Assembly (NCBI RefSeq): GCF_042138895.1
Contig: NZ_JBHIKW010000014.1
Location: 56,279-120,278, forward strand
Direction: 5' to 3'
Length of the DNA stretch: 64,000 bases
Source of the DNA: Cedecea selenatireducens
GTDB taxonomy: Bacteria > Pseudomonadota > Gammaproteobacteria > Enterobacterales > Enterobacteriaceae
A model generated the notes under the pieces. The model was given only the letters and a program-made list of their open reading frames with translations. It was not told where the DNA came from and did not search any database. How positions within the stretch are numbered: the stretch's first letter is position 1; each line of letters begins with the position of its first letter. The translations under genes and the position numbers were made by a program. Positions 8,448-16,816 of this stretch are shown here, one piece after another.

Positions 8448-9818
8448 TTAGCGGTGATAAAGCGGTAGCCAGAGCGTCAGGCGTAGACCACCCAGCGGGC
8501 TGTCATCAGCTTTTACCCAGCCACGATGCTGCTGTACGGCGGTTTCCACGATAGCCAGACCGAGACCTGTACCTCCCGACTCGCGATCGCGAGCTTCATC
8601 TGTACGATAGAACGGGCGGAAAATCTGCTCTCTGTCTTCCGGGCTGACACCCGGGCCGTCATCGTCAACGGTGACGGTAATGCCTTGATTATCGACTGAG
8701 AAATTCACAGCTATCTTGGTATGGGAGTAACGCAGGGCGTTACGAACAATGTTCTCCAGCGCGCTTTCCAGCGCATTCGGGTTACCGTACATCAGCCACG
8801 GTCCCGGCGGGTAGGTGATCTCCAGCGACTTGCCCACCTGCTCGGCTTCGAAGGCGGCGTTATCCAGCATCTCAGTCCAGATTTGATTAGCCTTCATGGT
8901 CTCGCTAACCAGCGCATTTTTTTGCTGGTTACGCGACATGACAAGCAGGTCATTAATCATCCCGTCCAGGCGCTGGGCTTCCGTTTCAATGCGTGCCAGC
9001 TCTTTGCTCTCACCGCTTCGGCGGCGCAGCAGCGCGGTACCAAGCTGCAGGCGGGTCAGCGGAGTGCGGAGTTCATGAGAGATATCAGACAGCAATCTTT
9101 GCTGCGCCGTCATCATTCTTTCCAGCGCCGTCACCATTTGGTTAAAGCTTGCGCCCGCGGCCTGGAATTCCTGTGGCCCAGCCTCGAGTTCCGGATGTTG
9201 ACGCAGGTTGCCCTGGGCTACTTCATCTGCTGCGTTTTTCAGCTTACGAGCCGGTTTGGCGAGGCTCCATGCAAGCCAGAGCAACAGCGGGGAACTCACC
9301 AGCATGGTGACAATCAGTAGCAGCAAAGGGCGGTCGAACAGCAGGTTGATGAAGTCAGATTGCGAGCTGCTGGCCGGGCGAATCAGGTAAAGTTGGTAGT
9401 TATCTTCGCCATCTCGCACCGAAAAAGGCCCAACTAGCTCAACCCGGCCATATTTCTTTTTCTGAGGATGATCGGCATTATCGGACTGGCCGATAAAGTT
9501 GCGGATGATCTGCATTTCGTTGCGTTGGGCGCCAATGACGCGCCCTTCGCTGGTGACCAGCAGCAGACGCTGGCCAGGAGGTGCCCATTTGTCGATGGCG
9601 CGGAACAGGCGCCGCCACCACATCAAATCATTCGGTGGATCGGTTGCCAGCTCCGCCTCGACGTGTTGCTCAATCATGTAGCCCTGACGTTGCTCATTTT
9701 CCATCAGCTCGGTCATCTGGCGTGAATCCAGCTTCGGCAGCATTAAAACTAACATCAGTACCAGAGCTAGCGTCAGCCAGAAGATGGCAAAAATTCGCGC
9801 GGTAAGGCTACTTATCAT
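8448..9818 (-). CDS. cpxA: Envelope stress sensor histidine kinase CpxA
   Basis: Inner-membrane sensor of misfolded envelope protein. It autophosphorylates and passes phosphate to CpxR, and acts as a phosphatase when CpxP binds. The 456 residues show TM1 (about 7-28), a periplasmic sensor (about 29-163), TM2 (about 164-185), a HAMP linker, the H-box SHELRTPLTRL with His248, the N-box NIVRNALRYS, and the ATP-binding DDDGPGV and GGTGLGLAI motifs. Its ATG overlaps the cpxR stop by 4 bases (ATGA), indicating translational coupling. Confidence 0.97.
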   Translation of the reverse strand: MISSLTARIFAIFWLTLALVLMLVLMLPKLDSRQMTELMENEQRQGYMIEQHVEAELATDPPNDLMWWRRLFRAIDKWAPPGQRLLLVTSEGRVIGAQRNEMQIIRNFIGQSDNADHPQKKKYGRVELVGPFSVRDGEDNYQLYLIRPASSSQSDFINLLFDRPLLLLIVTMLVSSPLLLWLAWSLAKPARKLKNAADEVAQGNLRQHPELEAGPQEFQAAGASFNQMVTALERMMTAQQRLLSDISHELRTPLTRLQLGTALLRRRSGESKELARIETEAQRLDGMINDLLVMSRNQQKNALVSETMKANQIWTEMLDNAAFEAEQVGKSLEITYPPGPWLMYGNPNALESALENIVRNALRYSHTKIAVNFSVDNQGITVTVDDDGPGVSPEDREQIFRPFYRTDEARDRESGGTGLGLAIVETAVQQHRGWVKADDSPLGGLRLTLWLPLYHR

Positions 9819-10513
9819 GAAGCGGAAACCATCAGATAGCCGCGGCCACGCAAGGTTTTAAACCACGGATGGCCGTCTTTACGATCCGGCAATTTACGAC
9901 GCAGGTTGGAAATATGCATGTCGATTGCACGATCGAACGGCGTTAAGCGTTTACCCAGAACTTCCTGGCTCAGATGTTCACGTGAAACCACCTGACCCAG
10001 ATGCTGGGCAAGGAGATAAAGCAGCGTGAATTCGGTGCCGGTTAAGTCCAGGGCCTGCCCGTCAAAGCTGGCTTCCTGGCGGCCCGGATTGAGGCTCAGC
10101 CCGTCGACTTCTACCGTCGGCGAACTGCTGTCGCTGTTCTGTTGCTGCTCGCTCCAGTGTGAACGACGCAGGATGGCGCGAATACGGGCGACAAGCTCGC
10201 GGTCGTTAAAGGGTTTTGGCAAATAGTCATCGGCACCCAGCTCAAGGCCGAGCACGCGATCGAGTTCGCTACCGCGAGCGGTAAGCATAATGACAGGTGT
10301 CTGGTGTGTCTGGCGAAGCTCTTTCAAAGTATCAATGCCGTTTTTCTTTGGCATCATTACGTCGAGCAATAACAGGTCGATGCTGTCGTCCAGAAGCGTC
10401 AACGCTTGCTCACCATCGTGAGCAACAATCACGTCAAAACCTTCCATGTCGAGCAATTCCTTTAGCAGGGAAGTCAGCTCTCGGTCATCATCAACTAACA
10501 GGATTTTATTCAT
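9815..10513 (-). CDS. cpxR: Envelope stress response regulator CpxR
   Basis: OmpR-family response regulator. The receiver domain (about 1-120) has the acidic pair DDD at 8-10, phosphoacceptor Asp51 (LLLLDVMMP) and the conserved Lys in YLPKPF; the C-terminal winged-helix domain ends in FKTLRGRGYLM. The 232-residue length matches E. coli. When phosphorylated it activates periplasmic folding and proteolysis genes, including divergent cpxP. A CpxR box lies in the intergenic region, consistent with autoregulation. Confidence 0.97.
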   Translation of the reverse strand: MNKILLVDDDRELTSLLKELLDMEGFDVIVAHDGEQALTLLDDSIDLLLLDVMMPKKNGIDTLKELRQTHQTPVIMLTARGSELDRVLGLELGADDYLPKPFNDRELVARIRAILRRSHWSEQQQNSDSSSPTVEVDGLSLNPGRQEASFDGQALDLTGTEFTLLYLLAQHLGQVVSREHLSQEVLGKRLTPFDRAIDMHISNLRRKLPDRKDGHPWFKTLRGRGYLMVSAS

Positions 10514-10568
10514 TGTGAAATTACCTCCGAGGCAGAAATTACGTCATCAAGGCGCGCTAATCCATGAC

Positions 10569-10583
10569 TTTACGTTGTTTTAC
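10569..10583. promoter_or_regulatory. CpxR box between cpxR and cpxP
   Basis: On the minus strand this reads GTAAA-ACAAC-GTAAA, an exact match to the CpxR consensus GTAAA-N5-GTAAA. It lies between the divergent cpxR and cpxP starts and should activate cpxP strongly and autoregulate cpxRA. Confidence 0.9.
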
Positions 10584-10664
10584 ACCCCCTGACGCTAGTT
10601 TGCAGCGGGAATCGTAGACTGGCTCTCGTTGAATCGCAGCACACACAGATTTTGGGAGCAAGTG

Positions 10665-11174
10665 ATGCGCAATGTTACCGCTGTCGTCATGGCCTCAACG
10701 CTGGCGTTTACCTCGTTAGCCAGCCAGGCCGCTGATTTGCCGACCGGCGTTAACTGGCCACAAAGCGACAATCTGGCAAAACGAAACAACGGTCAGAATC
10801 ATATGTTTGACGGCATAAGTTTGACTGAGCAACAACGCCAACAGATGCGAGATCTTATGCACCGGGCAAGGCATGATAGCCCACCCGTTAATGTTAGCGA
10901 AATGGAGATCATGCATCGCCTGGTCACCGCAGATAAATTTGATGAAGTGGCAGTGAAAGCTCAGGCTGAAAAAATGGCACAAGAACAGGTTGCCCGCCAG
11001 GTTGAAATGGCAAAAGTACGCAACCAAATGTACCACTTACTCAGTCCGGAACAGCAAGCCGCTTTGAATGAGAAACACCAGCAGCGCATGGATAATCTCC
11101 GTGAACTGTCTGAACTGCAGCAGGGCGTTTCGCTGCAGGCCATGAGTAGTAGCAGTACCCGTAGTAACCAGTAA
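10665..11174 (+). CDS. cpxP: Periplasmic inhibitor of the Cpx response, CpxP
   Basis: Periplasmic adaptor that binds the CpxA sensor domain and dampens the response, and delivers some misfolded proteins to DegP. From the ATG at 10665, preceded by GGGAGC, it has 169 residues with a signal peptide (about 1-22, LASQAA). Two LTxxQ-type motifs of the Spy/CpxP family are visible as SLTEQQRQQMRDLM and LLSPEQQAALNEK, with SHMFDG-like NHMFDGISL between. The in-frame ATG at 10629 is rejected because it would place extra residues before the signal peptide. The 3' UTR encodes CpxQ. Confidence 0.95.
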   Translation: MRNVTAVVMASTLAFTSLASQAADLPTGVNWPQSDNLAKRNNGQNHMFDGISLTEQQRQQMRDLMHRARHDSPPVNVSEMEIMHRLVTADKFDEVAVKAQAEKMAQEQVARQVEMAKVRNQMYHLLSPEQQAALNEKHQQRMDNLRELSELQQGVSLQAMSSSSTRSNQ

Positions 11175-11183
11175 CAAACCCTG

Positions 11184-11241
11184 TTTTCCTTGCCATAGAC
11201 ACCATCCCTGTCTTCCCCGCCTACCAAGGCGGGTTTTTTTT
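11184..11241 (+). ncRNA. cpxQ: CpxQ small RNA from the cpxP 3' UTR
   Basis: Hfq-dependent sRNA known in Salmonella and E. coli to be released from cpxP mRNA by RNase E; it represses mRNAs of inner-membrane and periplasmic proteins. The stretch after the cpxP stop begins TTTTCCTTGCCATAGACACC, the conserved seed region, and ends in a terminator stem CCCGCC/GGCGGG followed by eight T. Length is 58 nt, as in the known RNA. The 5' end is placed by analogy with the RNase E site. The terminator hairpin sequence has diverged from E. coli while the seed is retained. Confidence 0.88.
11216..11241 (+). terminator. cpxP/CpxQ terminator
   Basis: CCCGCC pairs with GGCGGG around the 6-base loop TACCAA and is followed by eight T. 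It forms the 3' end of both cpxP mRNA and CpxQ. Confidence 0.9.
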
Positions 11242-11297
11242 GCCCGACGCTCAGGGCGGATCCGCTATACTAGCGGCATTCACCTGCGGGAGCCCCC

Positions 11298-12200
11298 ATG
11301 AATCAACAATATGGGCAGCTGGTTAGTCGGGCTGCAATTGCAGCGACCGTCATGGCGTCGCTGTTGCTGTTAATTAAAATTTTCGCCTGGTGGTATACCG
11401 GTTCGGTCAGTATCCTGGCCGCGCTGGTGGATTCACTGGTTGATATTGCCGCTTCATTAACGAATCTGCTGGTGGTGCGTTATTCGCTTCAGCCCGCGGA
11501 TGAAGAGCATACGTTCGGTCACGGTAAGGCTGAGTCGCTGGCCGCCCTCGCACAAAGCATGTTTATCTCAGGTTCTGCACTGTTCCTGTTTTTGACCGGT
11601 ATTCAGCACCTGGCCGAACCCTCGCCGATGAAAGATCCTGGTATTGGCGTTGCGGTCACGATTGTGGCACTGATAAGCACCTTAATTCTGGTGACTTTCC
11701 AGCGCTGGGTGGTGCGAAAAACTCAAAGCCAGGCCGTCCGGGCAGATATGCTTCATTATCAGTCTGATGTTATGATGAATGGCGCAATTCTTATTGCGTT
11801 GGCCTTATCCTGGTACGGCTGGCATCGTGCGGATTCGCTGTTTGCTTTGGGCATTGGCGTGTACATTTTGTATAGCGCGCTGCAAATGGGTTATGAAGCA
11901 GTGCAATCGCTGCTTGATCGGGCGTTACCAGACGAGGAACGTCAGGCTATTATTGATATCGTGAATGCGTGGCCCGGCGTCAGAGGGGCCCACGATCTTC
12001 GAACGCGGCAGTCAGGGCCGACCCGCTTTATACAGCTTCATATTGAGATGGAAGATAATTTGCCGCTGGTTCAGGCGCACGTTGTGGCTGAACAGGTGGA
12101 ACAGGCAATCTTGCATCGTTTTCCCGGATCGGATGTGATTATCCACCAGGATCCTTGCTCTGTGGTTCCAGCGGGACGACAGGGGCATTTCGAGCTTTAG
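11298..12200 (+). CDS. fieF: Cation-efflux pump FieF (YiiP)
   Basis: Cation diffusion facilitator of the inner membrane that exports Zn2+ and Fe2+ in exchange for protons. The 300 residues contain six transmembrane helices and a cytoplasmic C-terminal domain. The tetrahedral zinc site is intact: Asp45 and Asp49 in LVDSLVD, and the HYQSD motif around 153-157. The C-terminal domain keeps HDLRTRQSG and HIEM. It has its own start region just after the CpxQ terminator, with GGGAG upstream of the ATG. Confidence 0.96.
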   Translation: MNQQYGQLVSRAAIAATVMASLLLLIKIFAWWYTGSVSILAALVDSLVDIAASLTNLLVVRYSLQPADEEHTFGHGKAESLAALAQSMFISGSALFLFLTGIQHLAEPSPMKDPGIGVAVTIVALISTLILVTFQRWVVRKTQSQAVRADMLHYQSDVMMNGAILIALALSWYGWHRADSLFALGIGVYILYSALQMGYEAVQSLLDRALPDEERQAIIDIVNAWPGVRGAHDLRTRQSGPTRFIQLHIEMEDNLPLVQAHVVAEQVEQAILHRFPGSDVIIHQDPCSVVPAGRQGHFEL

Positions 12201-12264
12201 TTTTACGTTGGAAAGTTGGCGCTGATTGGCAGTTTTTGCATAATGTACCGCCATTTGGCCTGAC

Positions 12265-12278
12265 CTGAATCAATTCAG
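12265..12278. promoter_or_regulatory. Cra (FruR) operator in the pfkA promoter
   Basis: The palindromic CTGAATCAATTCAG matches the Cra consensus TGAATCGATTCA. It lies just upstream of a good -10 hexamer TATACT (12293-12298) and about 105 bases before the pfkA start. Cra repression of pfkA is established in E. coli, so repression that is relieved by fructose phosphates is expected here. Confidence 0.7.
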
Positions 12279-12382
12279 CTGGAAGCCGTTGTTATACTAT
12301 TTGGGCAGCGTCGAAGCTTCGGATTGCCCGCAGCGTTTTCCGGCAACAGGATTAATTTTGCTTTCAAAGTTCAGAGGTAGTC

Positions 12383-13345
12383 ATGATCAAAAAAATTGGT
12401 GTGTTGACGAGTGGCGGTGATGCGCCGGGCATGAACGCGGCGATCCGCGGTGTGGTGCGCGCAGCGCTGTCAGAAGGTCTGGAAGTCATGGGTGTCTATG
12501 ATGGCTACCTGGGTCTGTACGAAGATCGCATGGTGCAGCTGGACCGCTATAGCGTGTCCGACATGATTAACCGTGGCGGTACATTCCTGGGTTCCGCTCG
12601 CTTCCCTGAGTTCCGCGATGAAAATGTTCGCGCCGTGGCTATCGAAAACCTGAAAAAACGCGGCATTGACGCGCTGGTGGTTATCGGCGGCGACGGTTCT
12701 TACATGGGGGCAATGCGCCTGACCGAAATGGGCTTCCCTTGCATCGGTCTGCCGGGCACCATCGATAACGATATCAAAGGCACCGACTACACCATCGGTT
12801 ACTTCACCGCGCTGGAAACCGTGGTTGAAGCGATTGACCGCCTGCGTGATACCTCCTCTTCACACCAGCGTATCTCCATCGTTGAAGTGATGGGGCGTTA
12901 CTGCGGTGACCTGACCCTGGCTGCGGCTATCGCCGGCGGCTGTGAGTTTGTGGTTCTGCCGGAAGTTGAATTCAGCCGCGAAGATCTGGTGGCAGAGATT
13001 AAAGCCGGGATCGCCAAAGGTAAAAAACACGCCATTGTTGCCATTACGGAGCACATTTGCGATGTCGACGAACTGGCTAAATATATCGAAACCGAAACCA
13101 AGCGCGAAACCCGTGCTACCGTTCTGGGCCATATCCAGCGCGGCGGTTCTCCGGTAGCGTATGACCGTATCCTGGCATCCCGCATGGGCTCTTATTCCAT
13201 CGAACTGCTGCTGCAGGGCTTTGGTGGCCGCTGCGTCGGCATCCAGAACGAAAAACTGGTTCACCATGACATCATCGACGCGATTGAGAACATGAAGCGT
13301 CCGTTTAAAGGTGACTGGCTGGATTGCGCTAAAAAGCTCTACTAA
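12383..13345 (+). CDS. pfkA: ATP-dependent 6-phosphofructokinase I
   Basis: Main glycolytic phosphofructokinase: phosphorylates fructose 6-phosphate to the 1,6-bisphosphate, activated by ADP and inhibited by phosphoenolpyruvate. The 320-residue length is that of E. coli PfkA. ATP-binding GGDAPGMNAAIRG, the GGDGS motif and catalytic PGTIDNDIKGTD are intact. It stands alone, with AGAGG as ribosome site, a Cra operator upstream and a clear terminator downstream. Confidence 0.98.
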   Translation: MIKKIGVLTSGGDAPGMNAAIRGVVRAALSEGLEVMGVYDGYLGLYEDRMVQLDRYSVSDMINRGGTFLGSARFPEFRDENVRAVAIENLKKRGIDALVVIGGDGSYMGAMRLTEMGFPCIGLPGTIDNDIKGTDYTIGYFTALETVVEAIDRLRDTSSSHQRISIVEVMGRYCGDLTLAAAIAGGCEFVVLPEVEFSREDLVAEIKAGIAKGKKHAIVAITEHICDVDELAKYIETETKRETRATVLGHIQRGGSPVAYDRILASRMGSYSIELLLQGFGGRCVGIQNEKLVHHDIIDAIENMKRPFKGDWLDCAKKLY

Positions 13346-13364
13346 GTCGAGCTGCTATCAGCGA

Positions 13365-13389
13365 AAACCGGGCATTGCCCGGTTTTTTA
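13365..13389 (+). terminator. pfkA terminator
   Basis: AAACCGGGC pairs with GCCCGGTTT around a 3-base loop, followed by a T run. Confidence 0.9.
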
Positions 13390-13496
13390 TTGCCTGTTAT
13401 ATCGCCAAAAGTTATAGACAATCTTTTTTTATTCTTTAATCCTTGAAATAGTTTCTGGCACGCTGGCTGCATCAAACTTCATAGAGAGAGCGAGCG

Positions 13497-14486
13497 ATGA
13501 ACAAGTGGGGCGTGGGTTTAACATTACTTTTGGCTTCTGGTGGCGTACTGGCGAAGGATATTCAGTTACTCAACGTGTCTTACGATCCGACTCGTGAACT
13601 GTATGAAGAGTACAACAAAGCGTTCAGCGCTCACTGGCAGCAGCAGACCGGTGATACGGTCACCGTACGCCAGTCTCACGGTGGGTCCGGGAAACAGGCA
13701 ACCTCGGTCATCAACGGTATTGAAGCCGATGTCGTGACCCTGGCTCTGGCCTATGACGTTGATGCTATTGCCGAACGCGGACGCATTGATAAAAACTGGA
13801 TCAAGCGCCTGCCGGATAACTCCGCGCCATACACTTCCACCATCGTGTTCCTGGTGCGTAAAGGCAACCCTAAACAGATTCATGACTGGAACGACCTGAT
13901 TAAACCCGGCGTTTCCGTCATCACGCCAAACCCGAAAAGCTCCGGCGGTGCGCGCTGGAACTACTTAGCCGCATGGGGCTATGCGCTGCACCACAACAAT
14001 AACGATCAGGCGAAAGCGCAGGACTTCGTTAAAGCATTATTCAAGAACGTAGAGGTGCTGGACTCCGGCGCTCGCGGCTCGACTAACACCTTCGTTGAAC
14101 GCGGCATTGGCGATGTGCTGATTGCGTGGGAAAACGAGGCCTTACTGGCTACCAACGAGCTGGGTAAAGACAAATTCGAGATTGTGACCCCGAGCGAATC
14201 TATTCTTGCAGAACCGACCGTGTCGGTCGTGGATAAAGTTGTTGAGAAGAAAGGGACTCAGGCGGTGGCAGAAGCTTACCTGAAGTATCTCTACTCGCCA
14301 GAAGGCCAGGAGATTGCGGCGAAGAACTACTATCGCCCGCGTAACCCTGACGTTGCTAAAAAGTATGAAAAAGAGTTCCCGAAACTGAAGCTCTACACCA
14401 TTGATGAAGAGTTTGGCGGCTGGGCGAAGGCGCAGAAGGACCACTTCTCTAACGGCGGTAGCTTCGACCAAATCAGCAAGCGTTAA
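13497..14486 (+). CDS. sbp: Sulfate/thiosulfate-binding periplasmic protein Sbp
   Basis: Periplasmic solute-binding protein for the CysUWA sulfate/thiosulfate ABC importer. The 329 residues start with a signal peptide (about 1-19, ending GGVLA), followed by LLNVSYDPTRELYEEYN, the sulfate-loop motif SHGGSGKQA and PKSSGGARWNYLAAW, all characteristic of Sbp. It is monocistronic with its own terminator; the permease genes are not nearby. CysB-dependent control is known for the family, but I could not define a CysB site in the AT-rich upstream region. Confidence 0.96.
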   Translation: MNKWGVGLTLLLASGGVLAKDIQLLNVSYDPTRELYEEYNKAFSAHWQQQTGDTVTVRQSHGGSGKQATSVINGIEADVVTLALAYDVDAIAERGRIDKNWIKRLPDNSAPYTSTIVFLVRKGNPKQIHDWNDLIKPGVSVITPNPKSSGGARWNYLAAWGYALHHNNNDQAKAQDFVKALFKNVEVLDSGARGSTNTFVERGIGDVLIAWENEALLATNELGKDKFEIVTPSESILAEPTVSVVDKVVEKKGTQAVAEAYLKYLYSPEGQEIAAKNYYRPRNPDVAKKYEKEFPKLKLYTIDEEFGGWAKAQKDHFSNGGSFDQISKR

Positions 14487-14493
14487 TCTTAAG

Positions 14494-14514
14494 TGGCCCC
14501 GAGGGGCCATTTTT
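14494..14514 (+). terminator. sbp terminator
   Basis: TGGCCCC and GGGGCCA form a tight hairpin followed by five T just after the sbp stop. It separates sbp from the downstream permease. Confidence 0.8.
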
Positions 14515-14586
14515 GTTTCCGCTGTCTGACATTTACTCGCTGAATATCTTCCCGTAGAGTGCTGAAAAACTCTACAGGAGACAGGT

Positions 14587-15891
14587 ATGTCGCTCTGGTT
14601 TTCAGATCCCCTCATCCTGCCCGGCATCATTATTCTCATCACCATCGTTCTTTGGGCCACTTCTGCGCTGCCTGAATACCTGACCGCGCTGTTATTTTTC
14701 GCCGCAGCGATGGTGGCGAAAATAGCCCCGGCCGAGGTGATTTTTAGCGGCTTTGCCTCGTCGGCCTTCTGGCTGGTGTTCAGCGGTTTTGTTCTGGGCA
14801 TCGCTATTCGCAAAACGGGTCTGGCCGATCGTGTGGCTCGAGCGCTTTCCGCAAGGCTGACGAATTCCTGGCTGCATATGGTCGGCAGCGTCGTGTTACT
14901 AAGTTATGCCCTGGCTTTTGTTATGCCTTCGAACATGGGGCGCATTGCGCTGCTGATGCCGATTGTTGCGGCGATGGCGCAAAGAGCGTCCATCGGCGAA
15001 GGCACTCGAGCCTGGTACGGTTTGGCGCTGGCCGTGGGATTTGGCACTTTCCAGCTCTCGGCCACGATTTTACCCGCCAACGTACCGAATCTGGTGATGA
15101 GCGGGGCGGCTGAAGGGTCTTATGGCCTGCATCTTAACTATCTGCCTTATCTGATGCTGCACACCCCGGTGCTCGGCATTCTGAAAGGGATTGTGCTGAT
15201 AGGCCTGATTTCCTGGCTATTTCCCGGCAAGCCTTTGCCGCCTGAGCAAATGGCCAGCTCAGCGCCGATGAGCGCCGAAGAAAAGCGGCTGGCGTGGCTG
15301 CTGGTTGCCGTGCTGGGGCTGTGGGTGACTGAAAGCTGGCACGGGATTGGTCCTGCGTGGATAGGCCTTATCGCCGCCTGCATAACGCTGTTGCCGCGCG
15401 TTGGATTTATCACCGGGGAGGAGTTTGCCAGCGGCGTGAATGTACGTACCTGTTTTTACGTGGCGGGGATTCTGGCTCTGGCAACGACCGTGACTCATAT
15501 TGGGCTGGGCGCTCTGGTGGGCGAGAAGCTAATGGCTATTATGCCGCTGGACGCCAGCAGGCCCTTTACCAGCTTTGCCGCGCTGACCGGCATCACCAGC
15601 CTGCTCAACTTTATCGTCACCGCGAATGGCGTGCCCGCGCTTTATACCACCTTTGCGGAGAGCTTCTCGCAGGCGACGGGATTCCCACTTTTGTCAGTGA
15701 TTATGATTCAGGTGCTCGGTTATTCAACGCCGCTGCTGCCGTATATGGCTTCACCGATTGTGGTGGCGATGGGGCTGGGGAAAGTTCCCGCCAAAGAGGG
15801 ATTGAAGCTTTGCCTGGCGCTGGCCTTGGTGACGTTCTTGATTCTGCTGCCGCTGGATTATGGCTGGTTCCAGTTGCTGCACAAACTCTAA
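14587..15891 (+). CDS. SLC13/DASS-family inner-membrane permease
   Basis: A 434-residue very hydrophobic protein with about 11-12 predicted membrane segments, of the SLC13 (divalent anion:Na+ symporter) family judging from the N-terminal LPEYLTALLFFAAAMVAKIAP, the FSGFASSAFWLVFSGFVLG stretch and two internally related halves. Known family members carry dicarboxylates, citrate or sulfate. The two substrate-binding hairpins read LPANVPN and TANGVPA, not the SNT of characterised succinate transporters, so the substrate cannot be called. It has a strong ribosome site (AGGAGAC) and sits where E. coli carries cdh. It is adjacent to sbp, but a terminator separates them. Confidence 0.8.
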   Translation: MSLWFSDPLILPGIIILITIVLWATSALPEYLTALLFFAAAMVAKIAPAEVIFSGFASSAFWLVFSGFVLGIAIRKTGLADRVARALSARLTNSWLHMVGSVVLLSYALAFVMPSNMGRIALLMPIVAAMAQRASIGEGTRAWYGLALAVGFGTFQLSATILPANVPNLVMSGAAEGSYGLHLNYLPYLMLHTPVLGILKGIVLIGLISWLFPGKPLPPEQMASSAPMSAEEKRLAWLLVAVLGLWVTESWHGIGPAWIGLIAACITLLPRVGFITGEEFASGVNVRTCFYVAGILALATTVTHIGLGALVGEKLMAIMPLDASRPFTSFAALTGITSLLNFIVTANGVPALYTTFAESFSQATGFPLLSVIMIQVLGYSTPLLPYMASPIVVAMGLGKVPAKEGLKLCLALALVTFLILLPLDYGWFQLLHKL

Positions 15892-15922
15892 AAAAAACGG
15901 CTCCGCTTGCCGGAGCCGTTCA
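15889..15922. terminator. Terminator between the permease gene and tpiA
   Basis: ACGGCTCCG pairs with CGGAGCCGT around a 5-base loop, with an A run to the left that reads as eight T on the minus strand. It is positioned as the tpiA terminator and touches the end of the convergent permease gene. Confidence 0.85.
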
Positions 15923-15940
15923 TCAATATTATTCGCGTAA

Positions 15941-16708
15941 TTACGCTTTTTTCGCTTCAGCTGCTGCTTTAACGATAACCGCGAAAGCGTCCGCTTTCAG
16001 GGATGCACCGCCAACCAGCGCGCCGTCGATGTCCGGCTGAGCAAACAGCTCTGCTGCGTTTTTATCGTTAACGGAACCGCCGTACTGGATGATCACTTGC
16101 TCAGCCACTTTCGCGTCTGCTTTAGCAATGTGGTCACGGATAAATTTGTGTACTGCCTGAGCCTGAGCTGGGGTTGCAGATTTACCGGTACCGATAGCCC
16201 AAATTGGTTCGTAAGCGATAACCGCGCCTTCGAAAGCTGCTGCGCCCTGAGTTTTCAGCACGGCGTCAATCTGGCGGGCGCAAACTTCTTCGGTTTTGCC
16301 CGCTTCGTTTTCCGCTTCGCTTTCACCGATGCACAGTACTGGCACCAGGCCTGCAGCTTTCAGCACGGCGAATTTTTTGGCGATGAACTCGTCGGACTCA
16401 GCGTGATAGGTACGACGCTCAGAGTGGCCAATGATGATGTATTTAGCACCGATATCTTTCAGCATGTCTGCAGAAACTTCACCGGTGAACGCGCCGGACA
16501 GGTTAACGTCTACGTTCTGCGCGCCAAGAATGATGTGGCTACCGGAAGCAGCGTGTTTGGCCAGGTCCAGGTACATGGTTGGTGGGGCGATGGCAACGCC
16601 GCAGCCGTCCACGCCAGACAGCTCTTTACGCAGGTTAGCGATAAGCTCGTTAACCATATGTTTGCTGCCGTTCAGTTTCCAGTTACCCATCACTAAAGGA
16701 TGTCGCAT
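15941..16708 (-). CDS. tpiA: Triosephosphate isomerase
   Basis: Glycolytic TIM-barrel enzyme that interconverts dihydroxyacetone phosphate and glyceraldehyde 3-phosphate. From the start at 16708 (GGAGA upstream) it has 255 residues with Lys11 (GNWKLNG), His95 (IGHSER), Glu167 (AYEPIWAIGTG) and the phosphate-binding GGSV and GGASL loops. An upstream in-frame ATG (16732) would add eight non-homologous residues and is rejected. Confidence 0.97.
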   Translation of the reverse strand: MRHPLVMGNWKLNGSKHMVNELIANLRKELSGVDGCGVAIAPPTMYLDLAKHAASGSHIILGAQNVDVNLSGAFTGEVSADMLKDIGAKYIIIGHSERRTYHAESDEFIAKKFAVLKAAGLVPVLCIGESEAENEAGKTEEVCARQIDAVLKTQGAAAFEGAVIAYEPIWAIGTGKSATPAQAQAVHKFIRDHIAKADAKVAEQVIIQYGGSVNDKNAAELFAQPDIDGALVGGASLKADAFAVIVKAAAEAKKA

Positions 16709-16816
16709 TTTAATTCTCCACGCGGTAAGCAATAAAAAGAATCACTGCCCGTTGGGCAGCTTGGTCTGTGAAACAGTATAGAGAGTCAGCGGGTGAAAGG
16801 CTTTGCTTTTTGTCAT

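Noticed and set aside
15357..16040. Open frame of 227 codons that runs through the permease gene and the terminator into tpiA
   Set aside because: It is out of frame with the permease, crosses a strong terminator and has no homology.
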